A DNA stretch of 36,260 nucleotides from Alphaproteobacteria bacterium. Lineage in GTDB: Bacteria; Pseudomonadota; Alphaproteobacteria; Rickettsiales; VGDC01. Positions 1 through 8,564 of the stretch are shown here, piece by piece (within the stretch, counting starts at the first letter, position 1; each line of letters begins with the position of its first letter). The notes beneath the pieces were generated by a model, which had not been told where the DNA came from, made no database searches, and was given only the letters and a program-made list of their open reading frames with translations. A program made the position numbers and the translations under genes. The stretch is from the NCBI GenBank assembly GCA_022450665.1, contig JAKUPQ010000018.1, forward strand, positions 1 through 36,260. Direction: 5' to 3'.

Positions 1-2
1 CG

Positions 3-1253
3 GGTAAAAGCCGCGAAATGCAAGATGTGCTGGTAAAACAAATGGAAGATGCCAGCGCCGCCATGGATTTTGAAAACGCCGCCATATTGCGCGACCGCAT
101 TCGCGCCCTCACGCGGGTGCAGCAGGAACAGCGCCTGCAATGTCCATCCATCTCCGATGCCGATGTAATTGGCCTTTATCGCGAAGGCGATAAAACCTGC
201 ATACAGGTATTCTTTTTTCGTGCCGGGCAAAATTTTGGCAATAAGTCCTATTTTCCAAGCCACGCTGTGGATGCCAACACAGCAGAAATTATGGCAGCAT
301 TCATTGGCCAATTTTATCAGACACATATGCCGCCAAAAACCATTCTTACTTCTTCAACGCCTCATGAGCCACAATTGCTGGAAGCAGCACTCACGCTGCG
401 TGCTGAATATAAAGTGGCACTTTCCACGCCGCAACGTGGCGATAAATTCATGGTTATGCAGCAAGTGATTGCCAATGCGCAGCAAGCGCTCACCCGCCAT
501 GTTGCCCAACATGCCGGCCAACAAAAATTGTTGGAAGCTGTGGCCAGACTATTTGGGCTAAAGGCTACGCCAGAACGGATTGAGGTATACGATAATAGCC
601 ATATTATGGGGCGCCATGCGCTGGGAGCTATGATTGTAGCAGGTGCAGATGGCTTTATAAAAAACGCCTATCGCAAGTTCAATTATTCCGATGCGCGAAC
701 AGAGACAACACCCGTAACCGGAGGAGATGACTATGCCATGATGCGTGAAATGCTGGAGCGCCGTTTTTCGCGACTGCAAAAAGATGATCCCGAACATTTA
801 AAAAAAGAAAACTGGCCGGATTTACTATTAATCGATGGCGGGGCAGCGCATTTGACCGTGGTAAAAGAAACCTTTGCAGCCCTGAATCTGGATATTCCTT
901 TTGTGTGTATTGCCAAAGGAGTAGATCGTAATGCAGGGCGCGAATGGTTTCATATGCCTGATATCAGCCCTTTTCAGTTGCCACCGGACGATCCTGTGCT
1001 CCATTATCTTCAACGCCTGCGCGATGAAGCCCACCGCTTCGCTATCGGCTCCCATCGCAATAAGCGCTCTAAGGCCATTCGCACTTCTGAGCTTGACGCT
1101 GTACCGGGGATTGGAGCATTGCGGAAAAAGGCGTTACTGCACCATTTTGGTTCATCCCGCTCTGTATCAAGTGCCAGTTTAGCAGAGTTGCAACAAGTCG
1201 AAGGCATCAATAAAAAAACCGCCGAAGCGATATACAGCTATTTCCATTCGTAA
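3..1253 (+). CDS. uvrC: UvrABC excinuclease subunit C, 3' part
   Basis: UvrC makes the two incisions around a bulky DNA lesion in nucleotide excision repair, with UvrA and UvrB. The reading frame is open from the left edge, so the N-terminal GIY-YIG nuclease (roughly 200 residues) lies outside the window. Numbering from the ATG at 18: a UvrB-interacting UVR motif (FENAAILRDRI, about 18-28); the RNase H-like 5' nuclease with YDNSH (D192), GDDYAMM (D237/D238), LLIDGG (D273) and RDEAHRFAI (H339), matching the family's catalytic Asp/His set; and a C-terminal tandem helix-hairpin-helix region (about 358-411, VPGIG and VEGIN). The gene ends at TAA and pgsA follows closely on the same strand, so the two are probably cotranscribed. 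The identification is secure. Confidence 0.97.
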   Translation, partial: GKSREMQDVLVKQMEDASAAMDFENAAILRDRIRALTRVQQEQRLQCPSISDADVIGLYREGDKTCIQVFFFRAGQNFGNKSYFPSHAVDANTAEIMAAFIGQFYQTHMPPKTILTSSTPHEPQLLEAALTLRAEYKVALSTPQRGDKFMVMQQVIANAQQALTRHVAQHAGQQKLLEAVARLFGLKATPERIEVYDNSHIMGRHALGAMIVAGADGFIKNAYRKFNYSDARTETTPVTGGDDYAMMREMLERRFSRLQKDDPEHLKKENWPDLLLIDGGAAHLTVVKETFAALNLDIPFVCIAKGVDRNAGREWFHMPDISPFQLPPDDPVLHYLQRLRDEAHRFAIGSHRNKRSKAIRTSELDAVPGIGALRKKALLHHFGSSRSVSSASLAELQQVEGINKKTAEAIYSYFHS

Positions 1254-1299
1254 ACGAATGCGTTACAACAGAGCCGATACAATATATTGTGAACAGATT

Positions 1300-1878
1300 A
1301 TGCTTAAAAAGAAACACATTCCAAACCTACTAACATACTCGAGAATAGCGGTTATTCCGCTTTTTATTGGAGTGTTTTATTGGGATAAAACCATCGCCCC
1401 CTATTTGGCGGGCGGATTGTTTCTTTATGCCAGTATTACAGATTTTCTCGATGGGTACTTCGCTCGTGCATGGCAAGCCACCTCCAGTATAGGGCGCTTT
1501 TTGGATCCTATCGCCGATAAATTACTGGTGGCAACTGCGTTGGTAATGCTGGTGAATGAAGGCCGCGCCGATGTGCTACCGGCCATTGCCATTGTATGCC
1601 GTGAAATTCTTGTATCGGGCTTACGTGAGTTTCTAGCCGAGATACGTATCAGCGTTCCGGTAAGCAAATTAGCAAAGTTTAAAACTGCCGCACAATTAGT
1701 GGCAATCTTGCTTTTGCTTATATCTCCCGCACTGCCCAATTGGTTCTATGCTCAATGGATGGGCGACTCCCTGCTTTGGATAGCAGCAATTCTTACGCTG
1801 CTAACGGGGTATATCTACCTGAAGACGGGGATTGTGCATCTCGCGGCGAACGACGCCAAACGCGACGATTCTGAGTAA
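1300..1878 (+). CDS. pgsA: CDP-diacylglycerol-glycerol-3-phosphate 3-phosphatidyltransferase
   Basis: PgsA transfers the phosphatidyl group of CDP-diacylglycerol to glycerol-3-phosphate, the committed step to phosphatidylglycerol and cardiolipin at the inner membrane. The CDP-alcohol phosphatidyltransferase signature is complete: TDFLDGYFAR, an eight-residue spacer, then GRFLDPIADK, i.e. D-x2-DG-x2-AR-x8-G-x3-D-x3-D. The protein is hydrophobic throughout with several membrane helices. I chose the ATG at 1300 (MLKKKHIPNLLTYSRI), which matches the usual N-terminus. An in-frame ATG at 1258 would add 14 residues (MRYNRADTIYCEQI) not typical of the family. Neither start has a strong ribosome-binding site. 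The uvrC-pgsA pairing is common in alphaproteobacteria. The charged tail (AKRDDSE) lies just before the stop. Confidence 0.95.
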   Translation: MLKKKHIPNLLTYSRIAVIPLFIGVFYWDKTIAPYLAGGLFLYASITDFLDGYFARAWQATSSIGRFLDPIADKLLVATALVMLVNEGRADVLPAIAIVCREILVSGLREFLAEIRISVPVSKLAKFKTAAQLVAILLLLISPALPNWFYAQWMGDSLLWIAAILTLLTGYIYLKTGIVHLAANDAKRDDSE

Positions 1879-2027
1879 CGGGTCTGTTGGGGCGTAACAT
1901 TTGGAAACCCTCCAAGAAAACTTATTATATCAAGCAGTCTTACAAGGCATGGGATAACGTTAGTATCCAATAGGGTCGTTAAATGCTCTATAGGGAAAAA
2001 CCCGCCAAGCATAAAGAAACCATAAAG

Positions 2028-2755
2028 CTACATCTCAACAAATAATGAGCATACTATTGCGTCATTATCGATTTGGTATTTGCCAGGAGGGCGGGTGCCA
2101 ACGCTAAAGTTTTGTGTAGCGCAATCGAGAAAAGATTCCCCCTCCAAATAGCGCCTTCCAAATACAGCACCGCCATTGGGTATACCATCATCCATTTTTT
2201 CATCTAAAATTTCAGCTTCGCGGGGTGTCTCATGCAATCATTGTTCCATGGCGATGCGTCAAGCAAATGGAATATACGTATGTAGTTTGTTACAGGCGCA
2301 TCATAAAGCTGGCCGTCTTTCATATTAAAGAACTGCAACCGGCATTGACGTAGGTTAGTAGGTATCAACCCATCATTGTCTGATGAAATGCCACGGTAAA
2401 GCCCCGCTGCTTCTAAATGCTCGATAGCGGTAATTTGCTCGTTCGCGGTACTGGTACAAATAGACGCGCCACCAGTATCCAAGCAATCGATAAGACCGCT
2501 GCCATCGCCACTGGTGGCTCCGTCAAAATATGCATCTGCATTAATGCAATCACCAGGCAGGCAGTTAAAACGCTCTTTAAAAGCGTAGTATGCCATGCGA
2601 TTTTCATCGACGGCGGTGGCAACGGAGCGGATTTCTGCCGAACTAAGCAAACTCGACCCCACCAATACGCCTCCGGTAAGCAATCCGATAATAATTAATA
2701 CAATCGACAGCTCAACCAGTGTAAATCCGTCTGTATTAAGGCGCTTATGGTTCAC
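2028..2755 (-). pseudogene. Type IV pilin-like prepilin, frameshifted
   Basis: The first reading frame (GTG at 2755, stop at 2204) starts with a class III signal. A short charged leader ends in Gly (NTDG), then FTLVELSIVLIIIGLLTGGVL follows, the prepilin peptidase cleavage/methylation motif plus the hydrophobic assembly helix. After residue ~174 this frame ends in an unrelated-looking tail. The adjacent frame (2237 to 2028) continues with TPREAEILDEKMDDGIPNGG, a C-terminal segment typical of these pilin-like proteins. One added T near 2237, giving GAT TTG CAT, would join them into about 242 residues. Four cysteines in the first part suggest disulfides. The GTG shares one base with the ilvE stop (TAGTG), so translation is probably coupled to ilvE. 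Whether the break is a real mutation or a sequence error cannot be told here. Confidence 0.75.
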
Positions 2756-3645
2756 TATGCTACCTTGTGCAATTTCCCCGTTACCAAATTATGGTAATCT
2801 TCCATTAGTTTACGCGTAACAGGGCCAACAGTAAATGTATAATCGTCTATGGCTCCCACGGGTGTAACCTCGGCGGCAGATCCGGTGAGGAATACTTCTT
2901 GCGTATTGGCAAATTCGGCAGGTAGAATTTCGCGTTCCACCACCTTGATACCGGCATCACGCGCTAGTCCCATTACTGTTTGGCGGGTAATACCATTGAG
3001 GATGCATTCTGGGGTAGGGGTGTGCAATTCACCATTTTGCACCAAAAAGATATTTGCGCCGGTCGCTTCGCCAATGCGGTCTTTATAATCCAGCATGAGT
3101 GCATCGTCGTAGCCAGCGGCTTCAGCGGCGTGCTTGCTCATGGTGCAAATCATATATAAACCTGCGGCCTTACTTGCGCTTGGCGCGGTTTTGGGAGACG
3201 GACGCCGCCAATCGCTGGTGCGCAATTTAAGACCACGCTCACGGGCTTCTTTACTGAAATAACTTGGCCACTCCCATGCAGCGATGGCCACATGAATAGT
3301 CGTTTTTTGTGCTGAAATCGCCATCATTTCACTGCCGCGCCATGCTACCGGACGCACATAGCCATTAACAAAACCCATAGCTTTCACTGTTTCCAGCGTG
3401 GCTTGGTTCAGCTCTTCTACCGAATAAGGAATTTTAAAACCCAGCAATTCAGCTGAGCGATGCAGCCGCTCGTTATGTTCTTGCAGTTTGAAAACTTCGC
3501 CATTATAAACCCGCTCACCTTCAAACACGCAGCTGGCATAATGCAAACCGTGGCTTAGCACATGCAAATTCGCATCTTTCCAATCCACGAGTTCTCCATC
3601 CATCCAGATTTTTCCCTCGCGTTGATCAAATGGCAATACCGACAT
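2755..3645 (-). CDS. ilvE: Branched-chain amino acid aminotransferase
   Basis: IlvE is a PLP-dependent fold-IV transaminase. It interconverts Leu, Ile and Val with their 2-oxo acids using glutamate/2-oxoglutarate. With the start at 3645 (MSVLPFDQREGKIWMDGELVDW) the product is 296 residues, close to the usual length. The PLP Schiff-base lysine is K159 in ASKAAGLY, the same number as in the E. coli enzyme. Other family motifs are HGLHYASCVFEG (substrate entry), DYKDRIGEATGANIF and GITRQTV (phosphate binding). The start is supported by AGGAG seven bases upstream; an upstream in-frame start at 3666 lacks such support. The gene follows pgeF on the same strand with only a short gap and runs into the pilin-like gene with a one-base overlap. 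Confidence 0.96.
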   Translation of the reverse strand: MSVLPFDQREGKIWMDGELVDWKDANLHVLSHGLHYASCVFEGERVYNGEVFKLQEHNERLHRSAELLGFKIPYSVEELNQATLETVKAMGFVNGYVRPVAWRGSEMMAISAQKTTIHVAIAAWEWPSYFSKEARERGLKLRTSDWRRPSPKTAPSASKAAGLYMICTMSKHAAEAAGYDDALMLDYKDRIGEATGANIFLVQNGELHTPTPECILNGITRQTVMGLARDAGIKVVEREILPAEFANTQEVFLTGSAAEVTPVGAIDDYTFTVGPVTRKLMEDYHNLVTGKLHKVA

Positions 3646-3672
3646 GTCTGGCTCCTGTTGTAGCATTTATGG

Positions 3673-4458
3673 TTATGGCTCAAGCATAATAACGGAAATC
3701 TGCCGTCCGTAATCTGCTTCATTGCGCAGGTTACGCCTGCGATTACTAAAAAAAGCATTTTCTGCAAAACAGGTGTCCTTGGCAAGCACATTCGCATTTT
3801 CTATGCCGCTTATTTGCAATTGTGTCAGCACATAGGCAGGTAAATCGAAATGATAATGCCCTTCACGCTTGGCAGAACGAATGAAAAACCTTGAATTCTT
3901 AGCTGATTGTGCCAAAAAGCGTTCACGAAATGCAGCATCTACTTCGTACGATGCCTGAGCAATACAGGGGCCAATTGCCGCTATAATATGCTTTCGCTCT
4001 GCGCCGTGTTTTTCCATCGCTTGTAGCGTATGCTCCATAATATTCGCTACAGCCCCTTTCCACCCTGCATGGCACGCGCCAATCACTTGCGCCTGAGCAT
4101 CTGCAAACAAAACCGGAGCGCAATCCGCCGTTAAAATTCCTAATGCTAATCCACGTGTTGTAGTAACCATACCGTCCGCCTGCGGTTTTTCGTCATCTGC
4201 AAAAGGTGTTGTCACATCAATTACGCGATCACTATGTACCTGATATAGGCTTAACAGTTGCTGAGGAGAGGTATTTACCGCCTCGGCTATACGGCGACGG
4301 TTTTCAGATACAGCTTCGGGGGTGTCATTTGAGCCTCTCCCTGCATTTAGTGTCGCATAAATACCTGTACTTACCCCGCCGTTTCGGGTGATAAATCCGT
4401 GAAAAACGCCAGATTGTGCTGCTAATTGCGCATCTTGAATATACTCAGCCTGCGACAT
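3673..4458 (-). CDS. pgeF: Peptidoglycan editing factor / laccase-domain purine nucleoside phosphorylase
   Basis: The protein belongs to the YfiH/LACC1 (DUF152, Cu-oxidase_4) family. Members are described as zinc-dependent purine nucleoside phosphorylases/adenosine deaminases and, in E. coli, as a factor preventing misincorporation of L-Ser into muropeptides. The metal/active-site motifs are present: YQVHSDRV (H75), LTADCAPVLFAD (C113) and ACHAGWKG (H130). The length of 261 residues is normal. It sits 9 bp after midA and 27 bp before ilvE on the same strand, within the run lgt-midA-pgeF-ilvE. midA-pgeF adjacency is common in alphaproteobacteria. The family is certain; the physiological substrate is not resolved by sequence. 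Confidence 0.93.
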   Translation of the reverse strand: MSQAEYIQDAQLAAQSGVFHGFITRNGGVSTGIYATLNAGRGSNDTPEAVSENRRRIAEAVNTSPQQLLSLYQVHSDRVIDVTTPFADDEKPQADGMVTTTRGLALGILTADCAPVLFADAQAQVIGACHAGWKGAVANIMEHTLQAMEKHGAERKHIIAAIGPCIAQASYEVDAAFRERFLAQSAKNSRFFIRSAKREGHYHFDLPAYVLTQLQISGIENANVLAKDTCFAENAFFSNRRRNLRNEADYGRQISVIMLEP

Positions 4459-4467
4459 ACCTATCCT

Positions 4468-5595
4468 TTAGCTGTCTATAAATTGCGATTGAGGAAAAAG
4501 CGGCGCCGGTATTCCCGCCGGCATAACTGCCATAACTTTAAATAAATTCCCCATATCCTGCTCATTCACTAAACGCATAAACGCTTTAACGATATCTTCG
4601 CATATTTGCTTATTATGCGCGTTTACACAAAGCTGTTTTACACGGGTTTCGCCGCCCATACGCAGCAAAAAATCTGCCTGCGTCATTATGGGTGGCACAT
4701 AGCCACCCGCTGCCACCGCAATCTCACACAAGCTGGTAAAGTCAACATGAGCGGTGATATCTGCTTGGCCGGGGTTTTCGAGTACATTATGATACTTATG
4801 TTTACGTACTGCCTGAAGAGTATCACCACGTACATGATATGCCTGACCCAATGGAGCACTGTAGCCATAATCAATAAACAGTGCCGCACCGCCAGTGCTT
4901 ACAATTCTATCGGTAATTGTTTTCATTAATTCTTGTGCAGCAGGGCAAATTTCTATCACACTGCCCGCCCTCATTTCGCTGGCCTTAATTCGAGGAAACT
5001 GCGTGGGTAGACGGCGATAAAATGTGTCGGCAACATCAAAAGCCAACTTATTTTCATCTTCTGCATCACGCACTATAATGCGCTCGCGAAACCCTTTTTT
5101 TTCTGCAACATATTGCTCAATGGGTAGCGCATCAAAAAATTCATTGCCAATCACCAATAGCGGCTTGTCATTGCTGGGAATGGTGTCATGCCATGAAATA
5201 CGCGGGTGCTTGCCATCCAATAGCTGCTTTTGCTTGCGGCGTAGTTTTTCACTCGTTTCCACCATATGCACGTCTATGGCTTCATGAAACCCTTCTACAT
5301 GGTGAGTCGCTCGTAAAAAATCGTCCATTAGCGTTCCAAGACCCGGGCCCATCTCTACCAGATCGGCTTGAGGCTTGCCCAGCATATGCCAGCATTCGGC
5401 AATCCATATTCCCAGCATTTCGCCAAAAACCTGACATATTTCCGGGGATGTAACAAAATCGCCTTCAATACCCAGTGGATTTTGGCTCATATAATAGCCT
5501 TCATCGGGATCGGCCAAAGCAAAGCGCATATAGTCGGCTATGCTTATGCCGCCATCTTCATCTATCTGCGCATATATCCGCTCTAACAGCCCCAT
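4468..5595 (-). CDS. midA: MidA/NDUFAF7-family SAM-dependent protein methyltransferase
   Basis: A class I SAM-dependent methyltransferase of the COG1565 family. The mitochondrial homologue NDUFAF7/MidA dimethylates an arginine of the complex I NDUFS2 subunit during assembly. Visible motifs are the N-terminal IADYMRFALADPDEGYYM typical of the family, the glycine-rich SAM-binding VEMGPGLGTLMDDFLRA, GNEFFDALPIEQY after it, and FIDYGY. At 375 residues it is full length. It starts 7 bp after the lgt stop, so lgt, midA and pgeF look like one transcription unit. A role in respiratory complex I maturation is inferred from the family. No nuo genes are in the window. Confidence 0.9.
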   Translation of the reverse strand: MGLLERIYAQIDEDGGISIADYMRFALADPDEGYYMSQNPLGIEGDFVTSPEICQVFGEMLGIWIAECWHMLGKPQADLVEMGPGLGTLMDDFLRATHHVEGFHEAIDVHMVETSEKLRRKQKQLLDGKHPRISWHDTIPSNDKPLLVIGNEFFDALPIEQYVAEKKGFRERIIVRDAEDENKLAFDVADTFYRRLPTQFPRIKASEMRAGSVIEICPAAQELMKTITDRIVSTGGAALFIDYGYSAPLGQAYHVRGDTLQAVRKHKYHNVLENPGQADITAHVDFTSLCEIAVAAGGYVPPIMTQADFLLRMGGETRVKQLCVNAHNKQICEDIVKAFMRLVNEQDMGNLFKVMAVMPAGIPAPLFPQSQFIDS

Positions 5596-5602
5596 CGCGT
5601 CC

Positions 5603-6457
5603 TCAGGCTTTCTGCTTTGCTACATTCATTGCCGGCGGCACTTCGCCGCGCCGCGCCAAGCCTATCAAAAATATTCCCAGTGCCACCATGGGTAAGGACA
5701 GAAGCATACCCATAGTCAGCCAGTTGCCGAATAAGAATCCTAGCTGTTCATCCGGTTCACGGAAAAACTCTACAATAATCCGCGACATTCCATAACCAAT
5801 TAAAAATACCCCGCTCATAGCGCGTGGCATGGCCAAGGTACGGGTGCGCCACGCCAGATACGCCATAATACCAAACAGCACAATGCCCTCTAGTGCCGCC
5901 TCGTAAAGCTGGCTTGGGTGGCGGGGAACATAGCCACCGCTCGGAAACATCACCGCCCACGGCACATTAGTTGCGCGGCCATACAGCTCATCATTAATGA
6001 AATTGGCACAACGCCCTAAAAACAGGCCAATCGGCGTAGCGCAGGCCAGCAAATCCATAACGCGGAAAAAGCGGAATTTATGCTTTTTGCAAAACAACCA
6101 TGTGGCAATCACGACTCCTAAAAACCCACCATGAAACGACATGCCACCTTCCCACACATGGAGAATTTCATTGGGATGATGTATATAATAGCCAGGCTGA
6201 TAAAATAGTACATAACCCAGCCTTCCACCAAGGACTACGCCTAAAATTGCCCAGGTTACGATATCTTCCAGCCCTTTTTTGCTCATGGCCGGATGCCCCA
6301 TTAAACTCTCAGTGCGGGGCAAAAGCTTGGCAACATACCACCAGCCGCCCAATATTCCCACCATATAGGCCAACGAGTACCACCGTACCGCGAAGGGGCC
6401 AATGGAAAAAATAACCGGATCTACCATGGGAAACGCCAAGGCAAGGGAAGAAAACAT
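5603..6457 (-). CDS. lgt: Phosphatidylglycerol-prolipoprotein diacylglyceryl transferase
   Basis: Lgt transfers diacylglycerol from phosphatidylglycerol to the lipobox cysteine of prolipoproteins, the first step of bacterial lipoprotein maturation in the inner membrane. The Lgt signature GRCANFINDELYGR (149-161) is intact. So are MSFHGGFLG with the essential-type His109 and HPSQLYEA near 180. About seven hydrophobic segments cover the 284 residues. The start at 6457 is supported by GAGG five bases upstream. It heads the minus-strand run lgt-midA-pgeF-ilvE. Its substrate phosphatidylglycerol is the product of the PgsA pathway encoded 4 kb away. The identification is secure. Confidence 0.97.
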   Translation of the reverse strand: MFSSLALAFPMVDPVIFSIGPFAVRWYSLAYMVGILGGWWYVAKLLPRTESLMGHPAMSKKGLEDIVTWAILGVVLGGRLGYVLFYQPGYYIHHPNEILHVWEGGMSFHGGFLGVVIATWLFCKKHKFRFFRVMDLLACATPIGLFLGRCANFINDELYGRATNVPWAVMFPSGGYVPRHPSQLYEAALEGIVLFGIMAYLAWRTRTLAMPRAMSGVFLIGYGMSRIIVEFFREPDEQLGFLFGNWLTMGMLLSLPMVALGIFLIGLARRGEVPPAMNVAKQKA

Positions 6458-6527
6458 GAAAGCCTCATAGATAAAATTTATACGTCAACTGCTATAATAC
6501 ACCTATCCTAGTTGCAATAAACGTTGC

Positions 6528-6556
6528 TTGTAGGGCGACATCTTAACAGGTATAAA
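6528..6556 (+). promoter_or_regulatory. Candidate sigma70-type promoter for ubiK
   Basis: TTGTAG (6528-6533) and TATAAA (6551-6556) are separated by 17 bp, about 40 bp before the ubiK ATG. A second TATAAT lies at 6493-6498 without a good -35. The region between the divergent lgt and ubiK genes is AT-rich. This is motif evidence only. Confidence 0.4.
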
Positions 6557-6598
6557 CATGTATTCCATTACAATTTATGCCCATTTTGGAGCTTATTC

Positions 6599-6970
6599 AT
6601 GCAAAAAAACCACAAATTCTTTGAAGACCTTTCTCGTATGGCCAGCAGCGCTGGTGGCACGTTTTTAGAAATGAAACGTGAATTAGAAAACACCGTTGCC
6701 GCACAAATCGATAAAGTACTGCACCGGATGGATCTGGTTACGCGTGAGGATTTTAATATGGTGCGTGAAATGGCTGTAAAAGCTCGTAGCGAACAAGAAA
6801 AACTTGCTGCACGTGTGGATGCATTAGAAAAACAATTGGCGGCAAAAACCAAAAAGCCATCTGAACCTGCTAAAGCAGGGACAAAAGCAGCAACCGGCCC
6901 TAAGACCTCCAGTGCAAAAAAACCAGCGACAAAGAAACCTGCCGCCAAAAAGGTCGATAAAAATCCATAA
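6599..6970 (+). CDS. ubiK: UbiK/BMFP-domain accessory factor with Lys/Ala/Pro-rich tail
   Basis: A small BMFP-family protein related to UbiK, which in enterobacteria helps the soluble ubiquinone biosynthesis complex. The N-terminal half has the family pattern NHKFFEDLSRMASSAGGTFLEMKREL. It is followed by an amphipathic and coiled-coil stretch (EDFNMVREMAVKARSEQ, then LAARVDALEKQLA), which forms trimers in this family. From residue ~85 to the end (123) the sequence is a low-complexity basic tail with KKPATKKPAAKK-type repeats, resembling histone H1-like tails. The ATG at 6599 has GGAG upstream; an in-frame start at 6524 would add 25 residues unlike the family. The tail is longer than in enterobacterial UbiK, and its role is unknown. 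Confidence 0.8.
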   Translation: MQKNHKFFEDLSRMASSAGGTFLEMKRELENTVAAQIDKVLHRMDLVTREDFNMVREMAVKARSEQEKLAARVDALEKQLAAKTKKPSEPAKAGTKAATGPKTSSAKKPATKKPAAKKVDKNP

Positions 6971-7104
6971 TCTACACTACATCTAGTGGTTAGGTTTAAA
7001 TATACACACAATTTTTTATTGGTTTTTTACAATGAATCTGTCACATTATTAGTGATGGAGCATCCCGTTTCATCCTGAGTTCACCTCTAAGATGGGGGTC
7101 GCTT

Positions 7105-7611
7105 ATGACTTCTTTCTGGCACGAACCAAACAGCGCTTCTTTGGCGAACCCTCTGGATTTAGCAGAACAAGTATTAAGCGAACGCGACTGGGTCTACGAT
7201 CGCGCAGAGCAACAAGCCTTGTATGCCGATTATGAAGGGGCATGGTGCAATTACCGCATTATGTTGAGTTGGCATGAAGCCTTTGGTGCATTAACTTTTT
7301 CGTGTGCTATGGATACGCGTATTGCAGCTACAGCTTTGCCAAAGCTGTATCCATTACTTGCAAAAATCAATCAACAGCTTTGGCTTGGCCATTTTGACCT
7401 TACTGAAGATCAAAAATGCATGGAATTTCGTTATTCGATGTTGCTCAAAGGCGTCGATGGCGTATCCTTAGAGCAAGTAGAAGATCTTCTGGATATCGCC
7501 ATTACCGAAAGCGAAAAATTTTATCCTGCATTTCAGTCATTGATATGGGGCGATAAGTCTGCAGAAGATGTTTTGCGCATGGTATTAATGGATACGCAAG
7601 GCGAAGCATGA
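7105..7611 (+). CDS. YbjN-domain protein
   Basis: The 168-residue protein matches the YbjN family as found in alphaproteobacteria, where it commonly precedes proC. The fold resembles type III secretion chaperones, and the E. coli member affects motility and stress phenotypes. Recognisable features are the start with a hydrophobic/acidic segment (NPLDLAEQVLSERDWVYDR), YRIMLSWHEAFGALTFSCAMD, and QQLWLGHFDL followed by EFRYSMLL. A GGGGG ribosome-binding site precedes the ATG. Its last four bases overlap proC (ATGA), indicating translational coupling. No catalytic residues are evident, and a specific function cannot be assigned. Confidence 0.8.
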   Translation: MTSFWHEPNSASLANPLDLAEQVLSERDWVYDRAEQQALYADYEGAWCNYRIMLSWHEAFGALTFSCAMDTRIAATALPKLYPLLAKINQQLWLGHFDLTEDQKCMEFRYSMLLKGVDGVSLEQVEDLLDIAITESEKFYPAFQSLIWGDKSAEDVLRMVLMDTQGEA

Positions 7612-8423
7612 CGCAAATAAACTTAGATACAATCCGCATACTTTTTGTTGGTTGCGGCAACATGGGTTCTGCTATTTTGTCATCATGGCTGGAGCATGGT
7701 GTAAATCCTGATAATGTCTCGATACGCGTTAACACACAACAAAGCGCTGACGGGCTGACGCAACGCTTTGGTGTAACGGCGTCGCCGCTGCAAACTTATA
7801 ATAACCACGATATAGTTGTGCTGGCGGTTAAGCCGCAAATGCTGGATTCCGTTCTTGCGCAACATTGGGCAGATGCCCCCGCCACACCCTTATATATCTC
7901 TATCGCTGCCGGAAAAACTCTCGAATATTTTCAGCGTATGCTGGGAGCGCATCACCGCATTATCCGCGCCATGCCCAACACGCCCTCACTCGTTGGAGAG
8001 GGCGTAACTACCTTAGTGGCCGGAGATAGCGCTAACATCAAAGACCAATCGCTTGCCACACAGCTGTTTGAAACCTGTGGAGCAGCAATCTGGCTAGACA
8101 ATGAAGCACAACTTGCTATAGCCACCGCTATTGCAGGCAGCGGCCCCGCCTATGTATACCATTTTGCTGAGTGCCTATATGTAACGGCACAAAAAATGGG
8201 GTTACCTGACGATACAGCATTGGCGCTAGTGCGTGGTACATTAAGTGGTAGCGTTGCATTAGCGAACGCACAAGGCTGGGATGATATTGCCCAGCTGCGG
8301 CAAAACGTTACCAGCAAAGGGGGTGTAACCCAAGCTGCTCTCGAAGTCCTGATGACTGATATGCCAAACCTTATCACACGTGCATTACAGGCAAATATCG
8401 CTCGATCTAAAGAGCTCGAATAG
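7608..8423 (+). CDS. proC: Pyrroline-5-carboxylate reductase
   Basis: ProC reduces 1-pyrroline-5-carboxylate to L-proline with NAD(P)H, the last step of proline synthesis. The N-terminal Rossmann motif is FVGCGNMGSAIL. VAVKP-like VVLAVKPQMLDSV follows, then RAMPNTPSLVGEGVT, and the family signature near the C-terminus (GSGPAYVYHFAE, then LRQNVTSKGGVTQAALEVL) is intact. The length of 271 residues is normal. The start overlaps the YbjN-family stop by four bases (ATGA). The stop is TAG. The next gene, the phasin, has its own promoter in the 141-bp gap. Confidence 0.96.
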   Translation: MTQINLDTIRILFVGCGNMGSAILSSWLEHGVNPDNVSIRVNTQQSADGLTQRFGVTASPLQTYNNHDIVVLAVKPQMLDSVLAQHWADAPATPLYISIAAGKTLEYFQRMLGAHHRIIRAMPNTPSLVGEGVTTLVAGDSANIKDQSLATQLFETCGAAIWLDNEAQLAIATAIAGSGPAYVYHFAECLYVTAQKMGLPDDTALALVRGTLSGSVALANAQGWDDIAQLRQNVTSKGGVTQAALEVLMTDMPNLITRALQANIARSKELE

Positions 8424-8431
8424 CTATTTTG

Positions 8432-8510
8432 TTGCACTGCACAAAAAATACCCTTGACAGAAGCTTTCTATAGGCGTATATCTAGCACAAATGAAAATCT
8501 TGCACTGCAC
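8432..8510 (+). promoter_or_regulatory. Phasin promoter flanked by TTGCACTGCAC direct repeats
   Basis: A near-consensus promoter is present: TTGACA at 8454-8459, 17 bp, TATATC at 8477-8482. It is bracketed by two exact copies of the 11-mer TTGCACTGCAC, at 8432-8442 and 8500-8510. Phasin genes of alphaproteobacteria are repressed by PhaR, which binds TGC/GCA-rich operators, so these copies are good operator candidates. That assignment is inference; no phaR is in the window. Confidence 0.65.
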
Positions 8511-8564
8511 CATTATTTGGCAGTGAAATTAAATATACACTTATAATTCATAGGACTTATTACA

